Shown: positions 8,233 through 18,029 of the stretch, in pieces | How the letters are laid out: the number at the start of each line of letters is the position of its first letter | Numbering within the stretch: position 1 is the stretch's first letter | Source of the DNA: Diplonema papillatum | Taxonomy: Eukaryota; Euglenozoa; Diplonemea; Diplonemida; Diplonemidae | Assembly (NCBI GenBank): GCA_030068145.1 | Contig: JAPJBO010000698.1 | Coordinates: forward strand, 1 to 64,000 | Length of the DNA: 64,000 nucleotides | Direction: 5' to 3' | Program-made: the position numbers and the translations under genes | Notes under the pieces: model-generated | Database searches by the model: none | What the model saw: only the letters and a program-made list of their open reading frames with translations | Told to the model about the DNA's origin: nothing

Positions 8233-11200
8233 GTGCCTGGGGGGGCGCACCTCCCGTGCCCCAGTCCTCCCGCTCCGGGGCCGTCAGAGACGGCGACCCC
8301 CGCCGCTGGGCCGGGCGGCAACGCTCACACCCCGGCGGGGGCAGCCTGCTCGCCGGACCCGCGCCCACCCGTCAGCCAAGCTTGTCAGAGCTTGCTGAAT
8401 GCTGTGTGCGGAACACCGGGGACCCCTGCTAAGCGCCCCGCGTCCCGGTCGCCAGTTGGGACTCCGGCCTCCGTAGTCAGGCGGAAGTCGTTCGCGGGTA
8501 TGGGGCGAGGCCGGGGCGCCGGTATAGCGGCGGCGGCCCGGGCCTTGGCCGCTCGGCTGGCGACTGGGCGGCGCAGCCCTTCGGCCCCTGCTTCGGCCGG
8601 CCAAGGGAGAGGCACGGCGGCGAGGCGAAGTCCCCCGGCTTCGTCCTCCGCGTCCTTGACGCCTGTCCTCTTCCCGGACAGCGTCCGGGCCGCCCATGCC
8701 CCAGCGCCCCCGCACGCGCACGTCTCCCTGGGAAGGGGGGGGGACGACCCCTGCGTTGACGGGGACGTCGAGCGCAACCCGGGGCCGCTGCCGGGCCCCT
8801 CGGGGGGCTGCAGTTCCGCGGCCGTCCGCGTCCTCTCGCGAGGGCGGGGCGGGGACAACCTCTGCGTGGATGGGGACATCCACCCCAACCCGGGGCCGGC
8901 AGCCAGCGACGCACAGGACCCGGCCCCCACGGGCGCAGAACCGGCACCGGCCAGCACGGGGCCGCCATCGGCCAGTCTGCAGAGCGCAGCGGGGTCGCAG
9001 AGGGCACCGGCGCCCGTGTGCATCTGCCGCACGACCGGGGAACGGAGGGGTAGACACCGGATGTGGTGCCCCTGCTCCAAGGCCTACCGGGAAGCCGTGG
9101 CTGGCGGGAGGGAGCCGGCGGCGATCCCGCCTCGGACTCCCGCGGAGCCATCAGGGGGCGCTCCCGGGGCCGCGGGCCAGGAAGGCTATCGGGGGGGAGC
9201 AATCCCCTTCACGTTCGAAGAGGTTGCGACTGCCGGCATTCGTACTCTGGAGCGGGTACCGGCAGCCGCAAAGCCGCAGGTCTCAGCTCTCTTCGAGACC
9301 GTCCTCAGGGCAGCCACCGATGACGCCGGGTGGTTGCGGGCGTACGCCTTCGCCCCCCTCGTCCTCGCGGCCACCCACCGGGGGGGGCGGAAGGCGGTGA
9401 CGGAGGCCCTCCGCCGCCGCGTCCGCCTTTGGAGGGCCGGGCAGCTGGACACCCTGTGGGCTGAGGCCCGGGCCGTCTCAGCCGGGAAGGCCGAACGCCG
9501 CGCGCGCCGGCGAACCTACCCGGTTGCGGACGACGTCGACAACAGGCTCGAGCTGCAAACGGACGTCGAGTCCGTGGACGACCTGGACGGGGCCACTGTG
9601 AGGCAGGTCCTCCGGCGGGCCCGCGACCGATGTTACTCGCGGGCCGTCTCTGCGCTTTCCGCGGCGCAGACTGCTCCGGCGGACGACGCCACGCTGGCGG
9701 CCCTGATGGAACTGCACCCCCCTGCCCCCGAGCTGCCTGACGACCGCAGCCTGCGGCCCGTGGCCGTGGCGAAGCCCTCCCCGGGCGTCATCCGCCGGGT
9801 GCTGAAGAAGATGCCGAAAGGCACCGCCGCCGGCCCGTCCGGCCTGTCTGCGCAGCACCTCCTCGACCTGTGGGACGTCTCCGGGTCGTTCAAAGAGGCA
9901 GTGGCAGACGCGGTCTGGGCCCTTTCTTCCGGTAGGGTGGCTGCAGCCGCCCGGCCGTACCTGTTCGGGGCGAGGCTCGTCCCGTTGGTTAAGAAGTCCG
10001 GCGGCATCAGGCCCATTGCATGTGGGGAGATCCTGCGCCGGGTGGCCGGCAAGGTCCTCGCATCCGACCGGGCAATCAAGGACCTGGGGGCGAACGTCCT
10101 CCTGCGGAGTGGGCAAGTCGGTGTCAGTGTCAAGGCGGGGGCCGACGCAGGCGTGCACGCCATCCGCAGGGTTGCGGCCCTGTACCGCGACAGAGACGTG
10201 ACCGACAGGGGCATACTGCAGATCGACTTCGCCAACGCTTTCAATATGCTGCGGCGGGAAGCGATCATCCGCAGTGTCAACCGACACGCCCCCCAACTGT
10301 TGGGGTACGCGTTGGCAGCGTACGAGAAACACTCCGCGCTAGTGGTGGGCGACCGGAGGATCTCCTCCGAGTGTGGAGTCCAACAAGGGGACCCCTTGGG
10401 GCCGCTGCTTTTCAGCCTCGCCTTGCACGATGTCGTTGTTCCGCCGAGCCCCGAGGATCAGCTGCCCGTCCCCGCGGCTTCGTCGCAGGCGCCCGCCGAT
10501 CCTGCCCCCGCGACGCAAGCACGGGACTCCGGTCAGCCGGAGCCTCCTGGCGCCATCGAGGGCCAGCCCACCCCTCTAGTGCCGGCGCAGGCCCCAGGCT
10601 CGGGGGACCCAGCAGCGTCGCCGCCACCGGCAGGATCCTCGGCAACCCGGGGCGCCCCTGAGGGGGCGCTGAGCCAGGCGGAGCTTGACCTTCTGTCGTT
10701 CTTCCTCGATGACGGGGCGGCTGGGGGGGAGCTCGACTCCCTCGGCCGCTGGCTGCGGGACTTCGAAGACAGGGCGACAGCGGTCGGGCTCAGCCTGAAT
10801 CGGGGGAAGTGCAGGCTGTCCGTCGCCCCCGGCGCCACAATCCCCGAGGCCCTGCAAGGCATCGAGACTTGTCCGCTAGACGAGATTCAGCACCTTGGCG
10901 TCCCCTGCGGTTCCCCCGAGAAGATGCGTGTCTTCGTCGATGAAGCGGTCAAAGGCGCCGAGAGGAAGATGCGGATGATAGCCTCCCTCCCGGATGCGCA
11001 TGTGGCTCTGACTCTGCTGAAGTTCTGCGCCGGCTTCGTCAGCGTCGTCCACCTCATGCGCGCTGTGGGGGCCGTCTTCGACTTCGCTTGCATCGATCAG
11101 GCCACGCAGTCTTGCTTGGCGACGATCACGGGTATCGAGACGGACGCCTCCGCCTGGGCCCTGGCTTCCCTTCCCGTCAGGCTAGGCGGCCTGGGTCTGC

Positions 11201-12402
11201 ACTCCTGTGCCGACACAGCGGCGATCGCGCATATCGCGGCCACCTTTGACGGCGAGGCTTGCCTTCCATCCCTGGTGACCCCCTACGTGCTGCCGCACGC
11301 CATGCTTCTGGACGAGGACGACACTTTCCTAGCGTCCCTCGATGACCCGCGCCTTGCACCCTTCGAAACCGTTTTGGAGAAGATCCAGAACGCTCTGCAG
11401 GCACGGGATAACTACGGGGGACGTGGACAGAAAGTGTGGTCCGCGACGGTTCATGACGAGCGGCGCAAGGCCCTCATCATCTCGATGACTGAGGAGCTGG
11501 GCAGGTCAGGCCAGCTCCAAGGGTCGGCGCTGGCCCTGAAGCAGGTCCAAGTCCGGGCGCGGATCCAAAGCTGCTCCGGCCAACATGCGTCCGCGTGGCT
11601 TTACGGCAACGCGGAGGCAGACCCCAAGCTGTGGCTATCCCCCGCGGAGCTCGCGGTGGCCATCCGGCTCCGGCTGGGGCTGCCCATCGCCCCCATGCCG
11701 AGCATCTGTCGCCTTTGCGGGACAGGCTCGGCTGACGTTGACGGAGTGCATGCGCGGAGCTGCTTCTCCGGCGGCCGCCGGACGAGAATGCACAATGCAC
11801 TCCGCGACGTCATCGCTGACTTCGCCCGCCGTGGCTTGCTGGCCCCGGCGGTCGAGCGCCCCGTGTTTTCGAACACGGAGCGGAAGCGCCCGGACATCAG
11901 CTATGTCCGGGACGGCACCACCGTTGTGTTAGATGTCGCCGTCACCTTCCCCCTGCAGCCATCGAATCCCCAGTACGCTAAGAGGGCAGCGGAGAAGCCA
12001 GGGGGGGCGGCGACAGCCTACGCAACAGCTGTCAAAGAAGGCAAGTACCGCGGCATAATAGACAACGAGCCAAACCCTCGGGAATGGCTCGCTGTCCCGC
12101 TGGTCGTGGACACCTTCGGAGCGTGGTGTCCTGGAGCACTCACGGAGTTGCGGCAAATAGCCCGCAAAAGCGCCCTCCGTGAAGACCGGACCGCTTCGGC
12201 CGCCTGCCAGGACTTCTTCCACCAATTGAGCTTTCAGGTAGCCCAAGGGGTGGCAAGAATAGTCATTGCATCTGGTGGGGCGCGACCGGACGAAGCGGTC
12301 CACCCTGTTGCAGGGGGTAGCCCCGCTGTACCAACATGGCTTGTACAATGTCCCGCGCTCCAAAAAAAAAAAAAAGGCCTGAGGTTTGGCAACATTGCCT
12401 AA
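8233..12402 (+). CDS. RLE-type non-LTR retrotransposon polyprotein, copy 2
   Basis: Same family as copy 1, about 1390 codons. The first ATG in frame is near 8500; the frame upstream is open, so the true start is uncertain. Visible in order: basic Ser/Pro/Arg-rich N-terminus; LTPVLFPDSVR (about 8656-8690); two intact 2A-like motifs (8758-8787 GDVERNPGP; 8869-8898 GDIHPNPGP); CxC...HxxWCxC cluster (about 9019-9075); RT motif A IDFANAF (Asp near 10225); motif B GVQQGDPLGP (about 10375-10404); shorter Pro/Ser-rich insert (about 10438-10680); motif C FFLDDG (about 10699-10716); CCHC finger (about 11707-11765); RLE RPD...D (about 11887-11934). The frame runs through the shared 3' terminal segment and A-run, so the real stop may lie a little upstream in other copies. 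No inactivating change is seen in the core. Confidence 0.88.
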   Translation: MPGGAHLPCPSPPAPGPSETATPAAGPGGNAHTPAGAACSPDPRPPVSQACQSLLNAVCGTPGTPAKRPASRSPVGTPASVVRRKSFAGMGRGRGAGIAAAARALAARLATGRRSPSAPASAGQGRGTAARRSPPASSSASLTPVLFPDSVRAAHAPAPPHAHVSLGRGGDDPCVDGDVERNPGPLPGPSGGCSSAAVRVLSRGRGGDNLCVDGDIHPNPGPAASDAQDPAPTGAEPAPASTGPPSASLQSAAGSQRAPAPVCICRTTGERRGRHRMWCPCSKAYREAVAGGREPAAIPPRTPAEPSGGAPGAAGQEGYRGGAIPFTFEEVATAGIRTLERVPAAAKPQVSALFETVLRAATDDAGWLRAYAFAPLVLAATHRGGRKAVTEALRRRVRLWRAGQLDTLWAEARAVSAGKAERRARRRTYPVADDVDNRLELQTDVESVDDLDGATVRQVLRRARDRCYSRAVSALSAAQTAPADDATLAALMELHPPAPELPDDRSLRPVAVAKPSPGVIRRVLKKMPKGTAAGPSGLSAQHLLDLWDVSGSFKEAVADAVWALSSGRVAAAARPYLFGARLVPLVKKSGGIRPIACGEILRRVAGKVLASDRAIKDLGANVLLRSGQVGVSVKAGADAGVHAIRRVAALYRDRDVTDRGILQIDFANAFNMLRREAIIRSVNRHAPQLLGYALAAYEKHSALVVGDRRISSECGVQQGDPLGPLLFSLALHDVVVPPSPEDQLPVPAASSQAPADPAPATQARDSGQPEPPGAIEGQPTPLVPAQAPGSGDPAASPPPAGSSATRGAPEGALSQAELDLLSFFLDDGAAGGELDSLGRWLRDFEDRATAVGLSLNRGKCRLSVAPGATIPEALQGIETCPLDEIQHLGVPCGSPEKMRVFVDEAVKGAERKMRMIASLPDAHVALTLLKFCAGFVSVVHLMRAVGAVFDFACIDQATQSCLATITGIETDASAWALASLPVRLGGLGLHSCADTAAIAHIAATFDGEACLPSLVTPYVLPHAMLLDEDDTFLASLDDPRLAPFETVLEKIQNALQARDNYGGRGQKVWSATVHDERRKALIISMTEELGRSGQLQGSALALKQVQVRARIQSCSGQHASAWLYGNAEADPKLWLSPAELAVAIRLRLGLPIAPMPSICRLCGTGSADVDGVHARSCFSGGRRTRMHNALRDVIADFARRGLLAPAVERPVFSNTERKRPDISYVRDGTTVVLDVAVTFPLQPSNPQYAKRAAEKPGGAATAYATAVKEGKYRGIIDNEPNPREWLAVPLVVDTFGAWCPGALTELRQIARKSALREDRTASAACQDFFHQLSFQVAQGVARIVIASGGARPDEAVHPVAGGSPAVPTWLVQCPALQKKKKGLRFGNIA
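8758..8787 (+). other. 2A-like motif, copy 2 proximal (canonical)
   Basis: Encodes DGDVERNPGP, matching the D-(V/I)-E-x-N-P-G-P consensus exactly, preceded by GRGGDDPC. Predicted peptide-bond skip between Gly (8782-8784) and Pro (8785-8787). Confidence 0.8.
8869..8898 (+). other. 2A-like motif, copy 2 distal
   Basis: Encodes DGDIHPNPGP, 37 codons after the first motif, preceded by the same GRGGD-x-x-C block. NPGP is retained, with His replacing Glu. The same variant is in copy 1, so it is conserved between two diverged copies. Confidence 0.7.
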
Positions 12403-12474
12403 CGGTTACCGCACCCTCCTGGGCCCCTGAAGGCCGTGGTTCGATTCCCCCGGTCCGAATTTTTTTTTTTTTGC
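12378..12474 (+). other. tRNA-like sequence with B box and T-run, after copy 2 poly(A)
   Basis: Directly after the A-run (12361-12374) comes about 80 bases containing GTGGTTCGATTCCCC, a good RNA polymerase III B box/T-loop, followed by a run of T residues (12461-12472) that would terminate Pol III. An A-box-like TTGCCTAACGGTTACCG lies about 40 bases upstream. Acceptor and anticodon stems do not pair well, so this is a tRNA pseudogene or the head of a tRNA-derived SINE. The ATTATTTTCGAGG following it resembles the body of the SINE-like repeats at 27045 and 61170. Confidence 0.45.
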
Positions 12475-12679
12475 GATTTTTCGGTGTGAAAAGCAGCCGT
12501 CTGGAAATTATTTTCGAGGTCTTTTTGGGAAGTCTTTTGGTTTTCGAGTAGTTCTGGGATGCGCGATTATGGGCAAGCTGCCAGCAAACCCAGCGATCAA
12601 AATCTGACCCCCTCCTGGATGCAGAGAGAAAAAAAAACGATCTCCAGGACCCCATTTTTTCGGGTGCCGACCTCCATTT

Positions 12680-12698
12680 CCGGGGGGGGGGGGGGGGG
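12680..12698. repeat. poly(G) tract
   Basis: About 18 consecutive G residues. Long G or C runs recur in this window at or near transposon ends (15233, 15909, 16036, 17595, 18609, 21119, 48999). Confidence 0.8.
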
Positions 12699-12828
12699 GG
12701 CAGCGCTCTTGTTAAGGATCAGCCACTTTGGCCGGATGGCCGGATAAACCAGACCCCCCCCCTCCCCCCGGGTCGAGCTAATTTATTCCTGGGTGAGCTT
12801 TTTTTCAGGCTTTTTTTCCGACTAATTT

Positions 12829-12988
12829 GTTCCGGGAAGTGAAAATTTGTTCCGGGAAGTGAAAATTTGTTCCGGGAAGTGAAAATTTATTCCGGGAAGT
12901 GAAAATTTATTCCGGGAAGTGAAAATTTGTTCCGGGAAGTGAAAATTTGTTCCGGGAAGTGAAAATTTGTTCCGGAAACTGAAAATTT
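12829..12988. repeat. 20-bp tandem array, left subterminal
   Basis: Eight tandem copies of GTTCCGGGAAGTGAAAATTT with one-base variants (ATTCC in copies 4 and 5; GGAAACTG in the last). This resembles the arrays of transposase-binding sites known at the ends of some DNA transposons. Confidence 0.9.
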
Positions 12989-13044
12989 GGGGTTTGCCAA
13001 ATTTTCCAGATTTTCACCATTTGTGTGTGATTTTTACAATTTTT

Positions 13045-13548
13045 GTGTAAGGTACGCATACCCGAACCCCCCCCGCATACCCGAACCCGCAAACCCGCAT
13101 ACCCAAACCCGCAAACCCGAACCCGCGTACCCTAACCCCGCAAACCTAACCGCAAACCCGCAAACCCGCATACCCAAACCCGCATACCCTAACCCGCAAA
13201 CCCGCATACCCTAACCTCGCAAACCCGCATACCCTAACCTCGCAAACCCCGCAAACCCGCATACCCAAACCCGCATACCCTAACCTCGCAAACCCGCATA
13301 CCCTAACCTCGCAAACCCGCATACCCAACCCGCAACCCGCGTACCCTAACCCGCAACCCTAACCCGCAACCCCGCAACCCGCAAACCCGCATACCCAAAC
13401 CCGCATACCCTAACCCGCAAACCCGCATACCCTAACCTCGCAAACCCGCATACCCGAACCCGCAACCCGCGTACCCTAACCCCGCAAACCCCGCATACCC
13501 TAACCGGGAAACCCCGCAAACCCTAACCCGCAAACCCCGCTTACCCGC
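13045..13548. repeat. degenerate telomere-like array (CCCTAACC / CCCGCAAA / CCCGCATA)
   Basis: About 500 bases of 7-8 base units alternating CCCGCAAA, CCCGCATA and CCCTAACC. The CCCTAACC units resemble the C-rich telomere strand of many eukaryotes; the mixture of variants makes an active telomere unlikely. It lies inside the 2.2-kb TIR element. Confidence 0.75.
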
Positions 13549-14589
13549 ATGCGATAACGTTTTTCAAATACACACAGCAGATCAAAGAAAGGGGGGAAAG
13601 GTGGAAAATGCAGATCAAACGGGAGTAGAATGTGCACACTCGCTTATCCGACTCTTGACTTACTATGCCGTGTTCTGAAAGCTGTCGAGGGGCCCCTCCA
13701 TAGGTTCTCGCATGATTCGTTCGCCTATGTAACACTATCCGTTTGTAGTACGCTTCGCAATTGTGTTCTTGCACTCTAGCCGAATGGCGGGTGGCGGATT
13801 TCCGCGCTCGGGCGCAAGACACAATTATGCTGCTTTTGCAGTGCAAGCCGAACCCGGTTCGCGACTTCGGTTGCGGTAAAGTGTTACAAAGTCTTCGGCT
13901 TTCAGATCCGGATACGCGTATGCAACAGATAGTTAGAGGTCACTTGAAGGATACCCGTGTGCAGCGTTCGAAAGAGTTTGCGTATCTGGAGTCTTTTTTT
14001 TTTTTTCGGGGGGGTGCCCTTTTGACCCTATGTATTTTGATATTTTTTGAGAAGAGAATTTACGACAGCCTCGAGGATATTCGTCATTTCCTGCGTTCGT
14101 CCAGTGTAATTGTCGTCCAAGTTACTGACCGTGGGAAGGGGTTCCACGTACATGCTGTTAAGTCTGTCTGAGTGCGCGATGCAGTTTACCGATAGCCACC
14201 GCGTGCCTTCTGTGCCAGGGGTCGGATACGTTTACTTGCTGACCGGTGCTAACGTTGTAGAAGGCCCACCTATCAGCCTGAGTTCAGCTCCACAAGGTTC
14301 GTTTCGTTAAGGCAACTCATGATCACTTCGGTGTGAGGGATTAGTCCTGTTAGAAACTACTTGTGGGCGCCTGCTCCGTTGCGTGGTCTTCTCTCCGTAC
14401 AGTGTTCCACATCTGGAAGGTCCTTGCGTTCAGTTCGCGCTTCCTGTGGGCACAAAGACAGTCGATGACTTCAGGAAGGAATCAGCCATTCTTGCGTGAT
14501 GTAATGTGGAGTGCAGATTCCGTTTGTTGCCACCTTGGGTTGTCAGCCCAGTCCTCCCCAGTTCTGGGTTCGGTCCGGGTCCCGTGAAA

Positions 14590-15001
14590 TTAGGTGAAAT
14601 TTGTTCCGAAACTGAAAATTTGTTCCGGGAAGTGAAAATTTGTTCCGGAACTGAAAATTTGTTCCGGGAAGCGAAAATTTGTTCCGGGAAGTGAAAATTT
14701 GTTCCGGGGTGAGTTTTTTTTCTGGGATGCTCACTGATCGTGTCAGCCATTCTTAGCCCAGAAATGAAAAAAAACTCACCCAGGAACAAATTAGTCAGAA
14801 AAAAAGCCCACCCCGGAACAAATTTTCAGTTCCCGGAACAAATTAGTCAGAAAAAAAGCCCACCCCGGAACAAATTTTCACTTCCCGGAACAAATTTTCA
14901 CTTCCCGGAACAAATTTTCACCTCCCGGAACAAATTTTCACCTCCCGGAATAAAAAAGTCGGAAAAAAAGTCGGAAAAAAGCCACCCCGGAATAAATTAG
15001 C
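14590..15001. repeat. palindromic right end of the 20-bp-repeat element
   Basis: Forward copies of the 20-bp unit (14600-14710) are followed by GGGTGAGTTTTTTTTCTGGG, a short centre (about 14730-14755), its complement, and then inverted copies of the unit (14790-14960). The right end is thus itself a roughly 390-base palindrome, suggesting two nested or fused elements. Confidence 0.65.
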
Positions 15002-15232
15002 CCCACCCCCCCCCCCCCTCTACAGTGCAGTTGCCTTGGAGGCTGGGTGGTCAAATTCTCTAAGGTGAAATGGTCAAAATTCCCTGCCAAAAGTGGGCCC
15101 ACAAAAATTTTCCAAAGTGTGGTATTTGGGGTATTTGGGGCAAAAAAAAATTTTTTTTTTCTGACCGCCCACCGTGGTGACCACCTTAGAGTGTGACAGG
15201 TAGCGTCTCCCCCCTCCACAGTGAAATAGCCT

Positions 15233-15254
15233 GAGGGGGGGGGGGGGGGGGGGG
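15233..15254. repeat. poly(G) tract at repeat A boundary
   Basis: About 20 G residues immediately precede the start of dispersed repeat A (TTTGCAAGAACGTGCTTGG). Confidence 0.8.
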
Positions 15255-15670
15255 TTTGCAAGAACGTGCTTGGAATGGGTATGTGCTCAACACCGCACTG
15301 GTCCCGTCTGCGCCGTGTTTCGGTCCTTTAAGCCACGGACACATAAGGCGGACCATCATCAGCGTGGAACCTGAGTGTCTGCAGACAGGACTGCGGTGTG
15401 AGTCTGGTTTGTCAGGCGGCTGTTCGTAGCTCGTCACAGCCAGGACCACCCGTGCTACTAGAGCACAGGCGAATCCGTCACGGGGAGAAGGCCCCTACAA
15501 CCGTGTCTGAGCAATCAGTTAAAAAACTCAGGGCACTCGCCCTGATTGTGACTGCGACTCGCTAGGCAGCACTGACTTGTCTTCTTTTTACGGTGGCAAT
15601 CTGCGAAGTAAACTCCGCAGAGCACAGTGGACATGGGGTTGCCGTGTGCAGCACCAATGGTTGAAGTACC
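15255..15670. repeat. dispersed repeat A, longest copy
   Basis: Starts GCAAGAACGTGCTTGGAATG and ends near GCAGCACCAATGGTTGAAG. It has related copies at 15750-15908 (near identical to its first 155 bases), 28724-29030 (diverged, full length), 48430-48645 (first 215 bases) and 55050-55165 (internal part). No protein similarity; boundaries vary between copies, as for a truncating retroelement. Confidence 0.75.
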
Positions 15671-15749
15671 AAAAGGAAAAGAGTGCGAGGAAGTAATCCT
15701 GCGTGCTGAGGGCAGCAAGTCGCGTTACGCGAAGTACCCTACTGGAATG

Positions 15750-15908
15750 GGGGGATTGCAAGAACGTGCTTGGAATGGGTATGTGCTCAACACCGCACTG
15801 GTCCCGTCTGCGCCGTGTTTCGGTCCTTTAAGCCACGGACACATAAGGCGGACCATCATCAGCGTGGAACCTGAGTGTCTGCAGACAGGACTGCGGTGTG
15901 AGTCTGGT
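15750..15908. repeat. dispersed repeat A, partial second copy
   Basis: Near-identical to 15260-15415 and ends at another G-run (15909-15932). A further 30-base fragment of the start lies at 16003-16032, also followed by a G-run. Confidence 0.8.
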
Positions 15909-16056
15909 GGGGGGGGGGGGGGAGGGGGGGGGGTCAGCCGGCTGATGGATGGATGGATGGTTCTTAACAAGATGCCTGGGGGGAAATGTTTTTGGGGGGG
16001 GGTTTGCAAGAACGTGCTTGGAATGGATATGTTCTGGGGGGGGGGGGGGGGGGGGG

Positions 16057-17598
16057 GCCGGCTATGTAGGATGGAAACGTTGGAAACGTTTCCGTTTCCG
16101 TTTCCGTTTCCTTCTTTTTGGCGGTGGATGGAAACGCCGTTTCTTTTCAAAAGAAACGGCTGGTATGCCACTACTATACTGGCTGAAGGTCCGACCGGAA
16201 AATGTGTTCCGAACGGCGGACCCCGCAATCCAGTGGACAAGGAGCTCCGAAAAGAGGGAGGAAGACAGAAAGAAGAAAAGAAAAAGGCCGTTCCTGGTCC
16301 AGGAACGTGACGGTCAACCACAGCTTGCAAAGCTTGAGTCGGAGGCAGCACAGTGCCACAACCCCGTCCGCTTTGCCCTGTGGCTGACCGCCTCGACGAG
16401 CTTGTGTTCAGCGCGAGCGCCAAGCCCCAAGGTGCGCCAAGCCTTGATGCTTTAGTTTGGGAAATCGGTGGCCGCTTGGCCCGTGGCTCTGCAGTACCGC
16501 CGAACACGTGAAGCTTGGCTCCCGTGTAGCAGGTTTTCCCTGGTATCTAAAGAGGGGGAAAGAAGCAAAGAGTTGCGACCGCGTGGAGCAGACGCAACCA
16601 CACGCATCCGGTTGTGCTGACTTTGAGGTCTGCAGCTCTTTACACCAATGGCTGTTGTGGCGACGATGCTCTGTTATGCGAGGCTGTTGGCCAACGCGCT
16701 GAAGACGATCGGGAAAGCACATCCGCTCCAATAAACTACTATAATAGACTCTACAGATACGATCGTTCAGCGCCACAGCTTCACAAGCGGGGTCTTTCGG
16801 CGGTGAAAGACAAAGAGTGAGTGCAATCAGCATCAGAGGTGAGAAGGCACACGTATGCCGGGGCAATGTTGAACCCGCCAGAAAAGCGATGGCCACGCAG
16901 TAACGTGTGCGTTAAACATCGCTTGCCACAGTGCACCTTGCATACGACGACGGGTGGCAAGCCGTCACCGGAAGGGGCGGTGTTGTCGGAGCATAGACAA
17001 CGACGGCAGGAAAACCCACAAACAGTGCAGAAGAGGACGGCAGATTCAAAAAGCCCCACTCACATGAGAACGTGGGTTGGAAGCATCAGAAGACGAAGTG
17101 GTAGGCACAGAAGAGTGGATCTGGTGTCAGAAAACATCCACATGTGACGACATTCTGCATCATTAGCTTGTGGTTACTATTTGCTCGTGTCGGATCGCCG
17201 ACGAAAGAAAGCGGTGAGCACCGGCGACTGCTCTGCACAAACGAGACCGCGACGACACACAAGAAGGCCGAGCCAAGTCGAAGAACAGCCCAGGAAGGGC
17301 CCTGAAGAGTCAGAGAGCCCGCCAGAAGACGGAGGAAGAGAAGTGCCCGCTGGTAGATCAAAAGAAGAAGGTGATCCCGCCCTCTGAAAGGAAAGCCAAA
17401 AATTGGCTGGAAACGGACACCCGACGGACACACAGAAGGACCCGCGAAGTGGTATCTTATAGGACCCCTCAGCATGAAGAGCCTTCCGGCGTTTCTTTTA
17501 AAAGAAACGGAAACGTTTCCGTTTCCGTTTCCGTTTCCGTTTCCTTATTTCGAAAAAACTAAAAGAAACGGCGTTTCCATCCAACTTAGCCCTAGGGG
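16057..17598. mobile_element. GTTTCC-ended TIR element, copy 1
   Basis: Left end GGCTATGTAGGATGGAAACG, then GTTTCC tandem repeats; right end mirrors this (TTTCCGTTTCC repeats, then CGTTTCCATCCAACTTAGCC). Both sides also contain the palindrome GTTTCTTTTnAAAAGAAAC. Collinear with copy 2 at 18631-19913 except for an insertion of repeat B at about 16245-16555. No transposase is recognised; short open frames inside are not conserved between copies. Confidence 0.8.
16245..16555. repeat. dispersed repeat B (SINE-like) inserted in GTTTCC element
   Basis: Absent from copy 2 of the host element, so it is a later insertion. Starts at an A/G-rich AAAGAAGAAAAGAAAAAGGCC tract and ends at CCCTGGTATC. Purine-rich sequence near AAGAGGG-GAAAGAAG flanks both sides. 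Related copies: 49790-49940 and 60858-61150. Confidence 0.75.
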
Positions 17599-17611
17599 GG
17601 GGGGGGGGGGT
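17595..17611. repeat. poly(G) tract at right end of GTTTCC element copy 1
   Basis: G-run continuing the terminal CCCTAGGG of the element. Its counterpart is the C-run before copy 2 (18609-18630). Confidence 0.8.
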
Positions 17612-17840
17612 CGGTCAAAATTTTTATCCGACCAGATATTCGGAAAGCCCTGTCCTCAACGGATTCAAACGTGTCCTAAAAATCTCGAAACCGACCATTT
17701 TCGGACCTGAAGACGATGTCCGCCTGTTTCCGCGGACAAGACTCCTTCTTGTCGGTCATGCGACGCAGCGAGGCCTTCGAGCTTCAGCTTCGGGCGATCG
17801 AGCCGCACATCACCCGGGAGGAGGCCTTCCACCACTTTTT
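17612..17840. other. no gene seen
   Basis: Short GC-rich stretch with an open minus-strand frame (about 17680-17830) but no recognisable domain. It may be LINE-derived, since an RT fragment lies just downstream. Confidence 0.3.
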
Positions 17841-18006
17841 TCGATGACCAATACAGACGTTTGAGGGTTGTCCCACTTTTTTGGATCACCAATACTGACG
17901 TTTGAGGGTTGTCCCACTTTCTTGGATCACCAATACTTTTGAGGGTTGTCCCTCCCACTTTTTTGGATCACCAATACAGACGTTTGAGGGTTGTCCCACT
18001 TTTTTG
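17841..18006. repeat. 41-bp minisatellite
   Basis: Four imperfect copies of a unit containing TTTGAGGGTTGTCCCACTTT followed by GGATCACCAATAC. Confidence 0.85.
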
Positions 18007-18029
18007 CCTTGGCCGAGAGGCGAAATGTA

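Larger units (their letters stand above)
12777..15001. mobile_element. 2.2-kb TIR element with 20-bp subterminal repeats
   Basis: The left end GCTAATTTATTCCTGGGTG and the right end (reverse complement GCTAATTTATTCCGGGGTG) are inverted repeats. Both are followed inward by T-rich CTTTTTTTCCGAC blocks and then by arrays of the unit GTTCCGGGAAGTGAAAATTT (8 copies on the left; inverted copies on the right). No transposase is seen. The interior holds the telomere-like array and about 1 kb of non-coding DNA (13546-14590) in which I see no gene. Non-autonomous. The family is not assigned; no clear target-site duplication was found. Confidence 0.7.

Noticed and set aside
13045..13548. Functional telomere or chromosome end
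   Set aside because: Units are mixed and degenerate and the array is internal, within a TIR element.
15627..17059. Proteins inside the GTTTCC elements and repeat A
   Set aside because: Frames are not conserved between the two copies of the element and include homopolymer translations.
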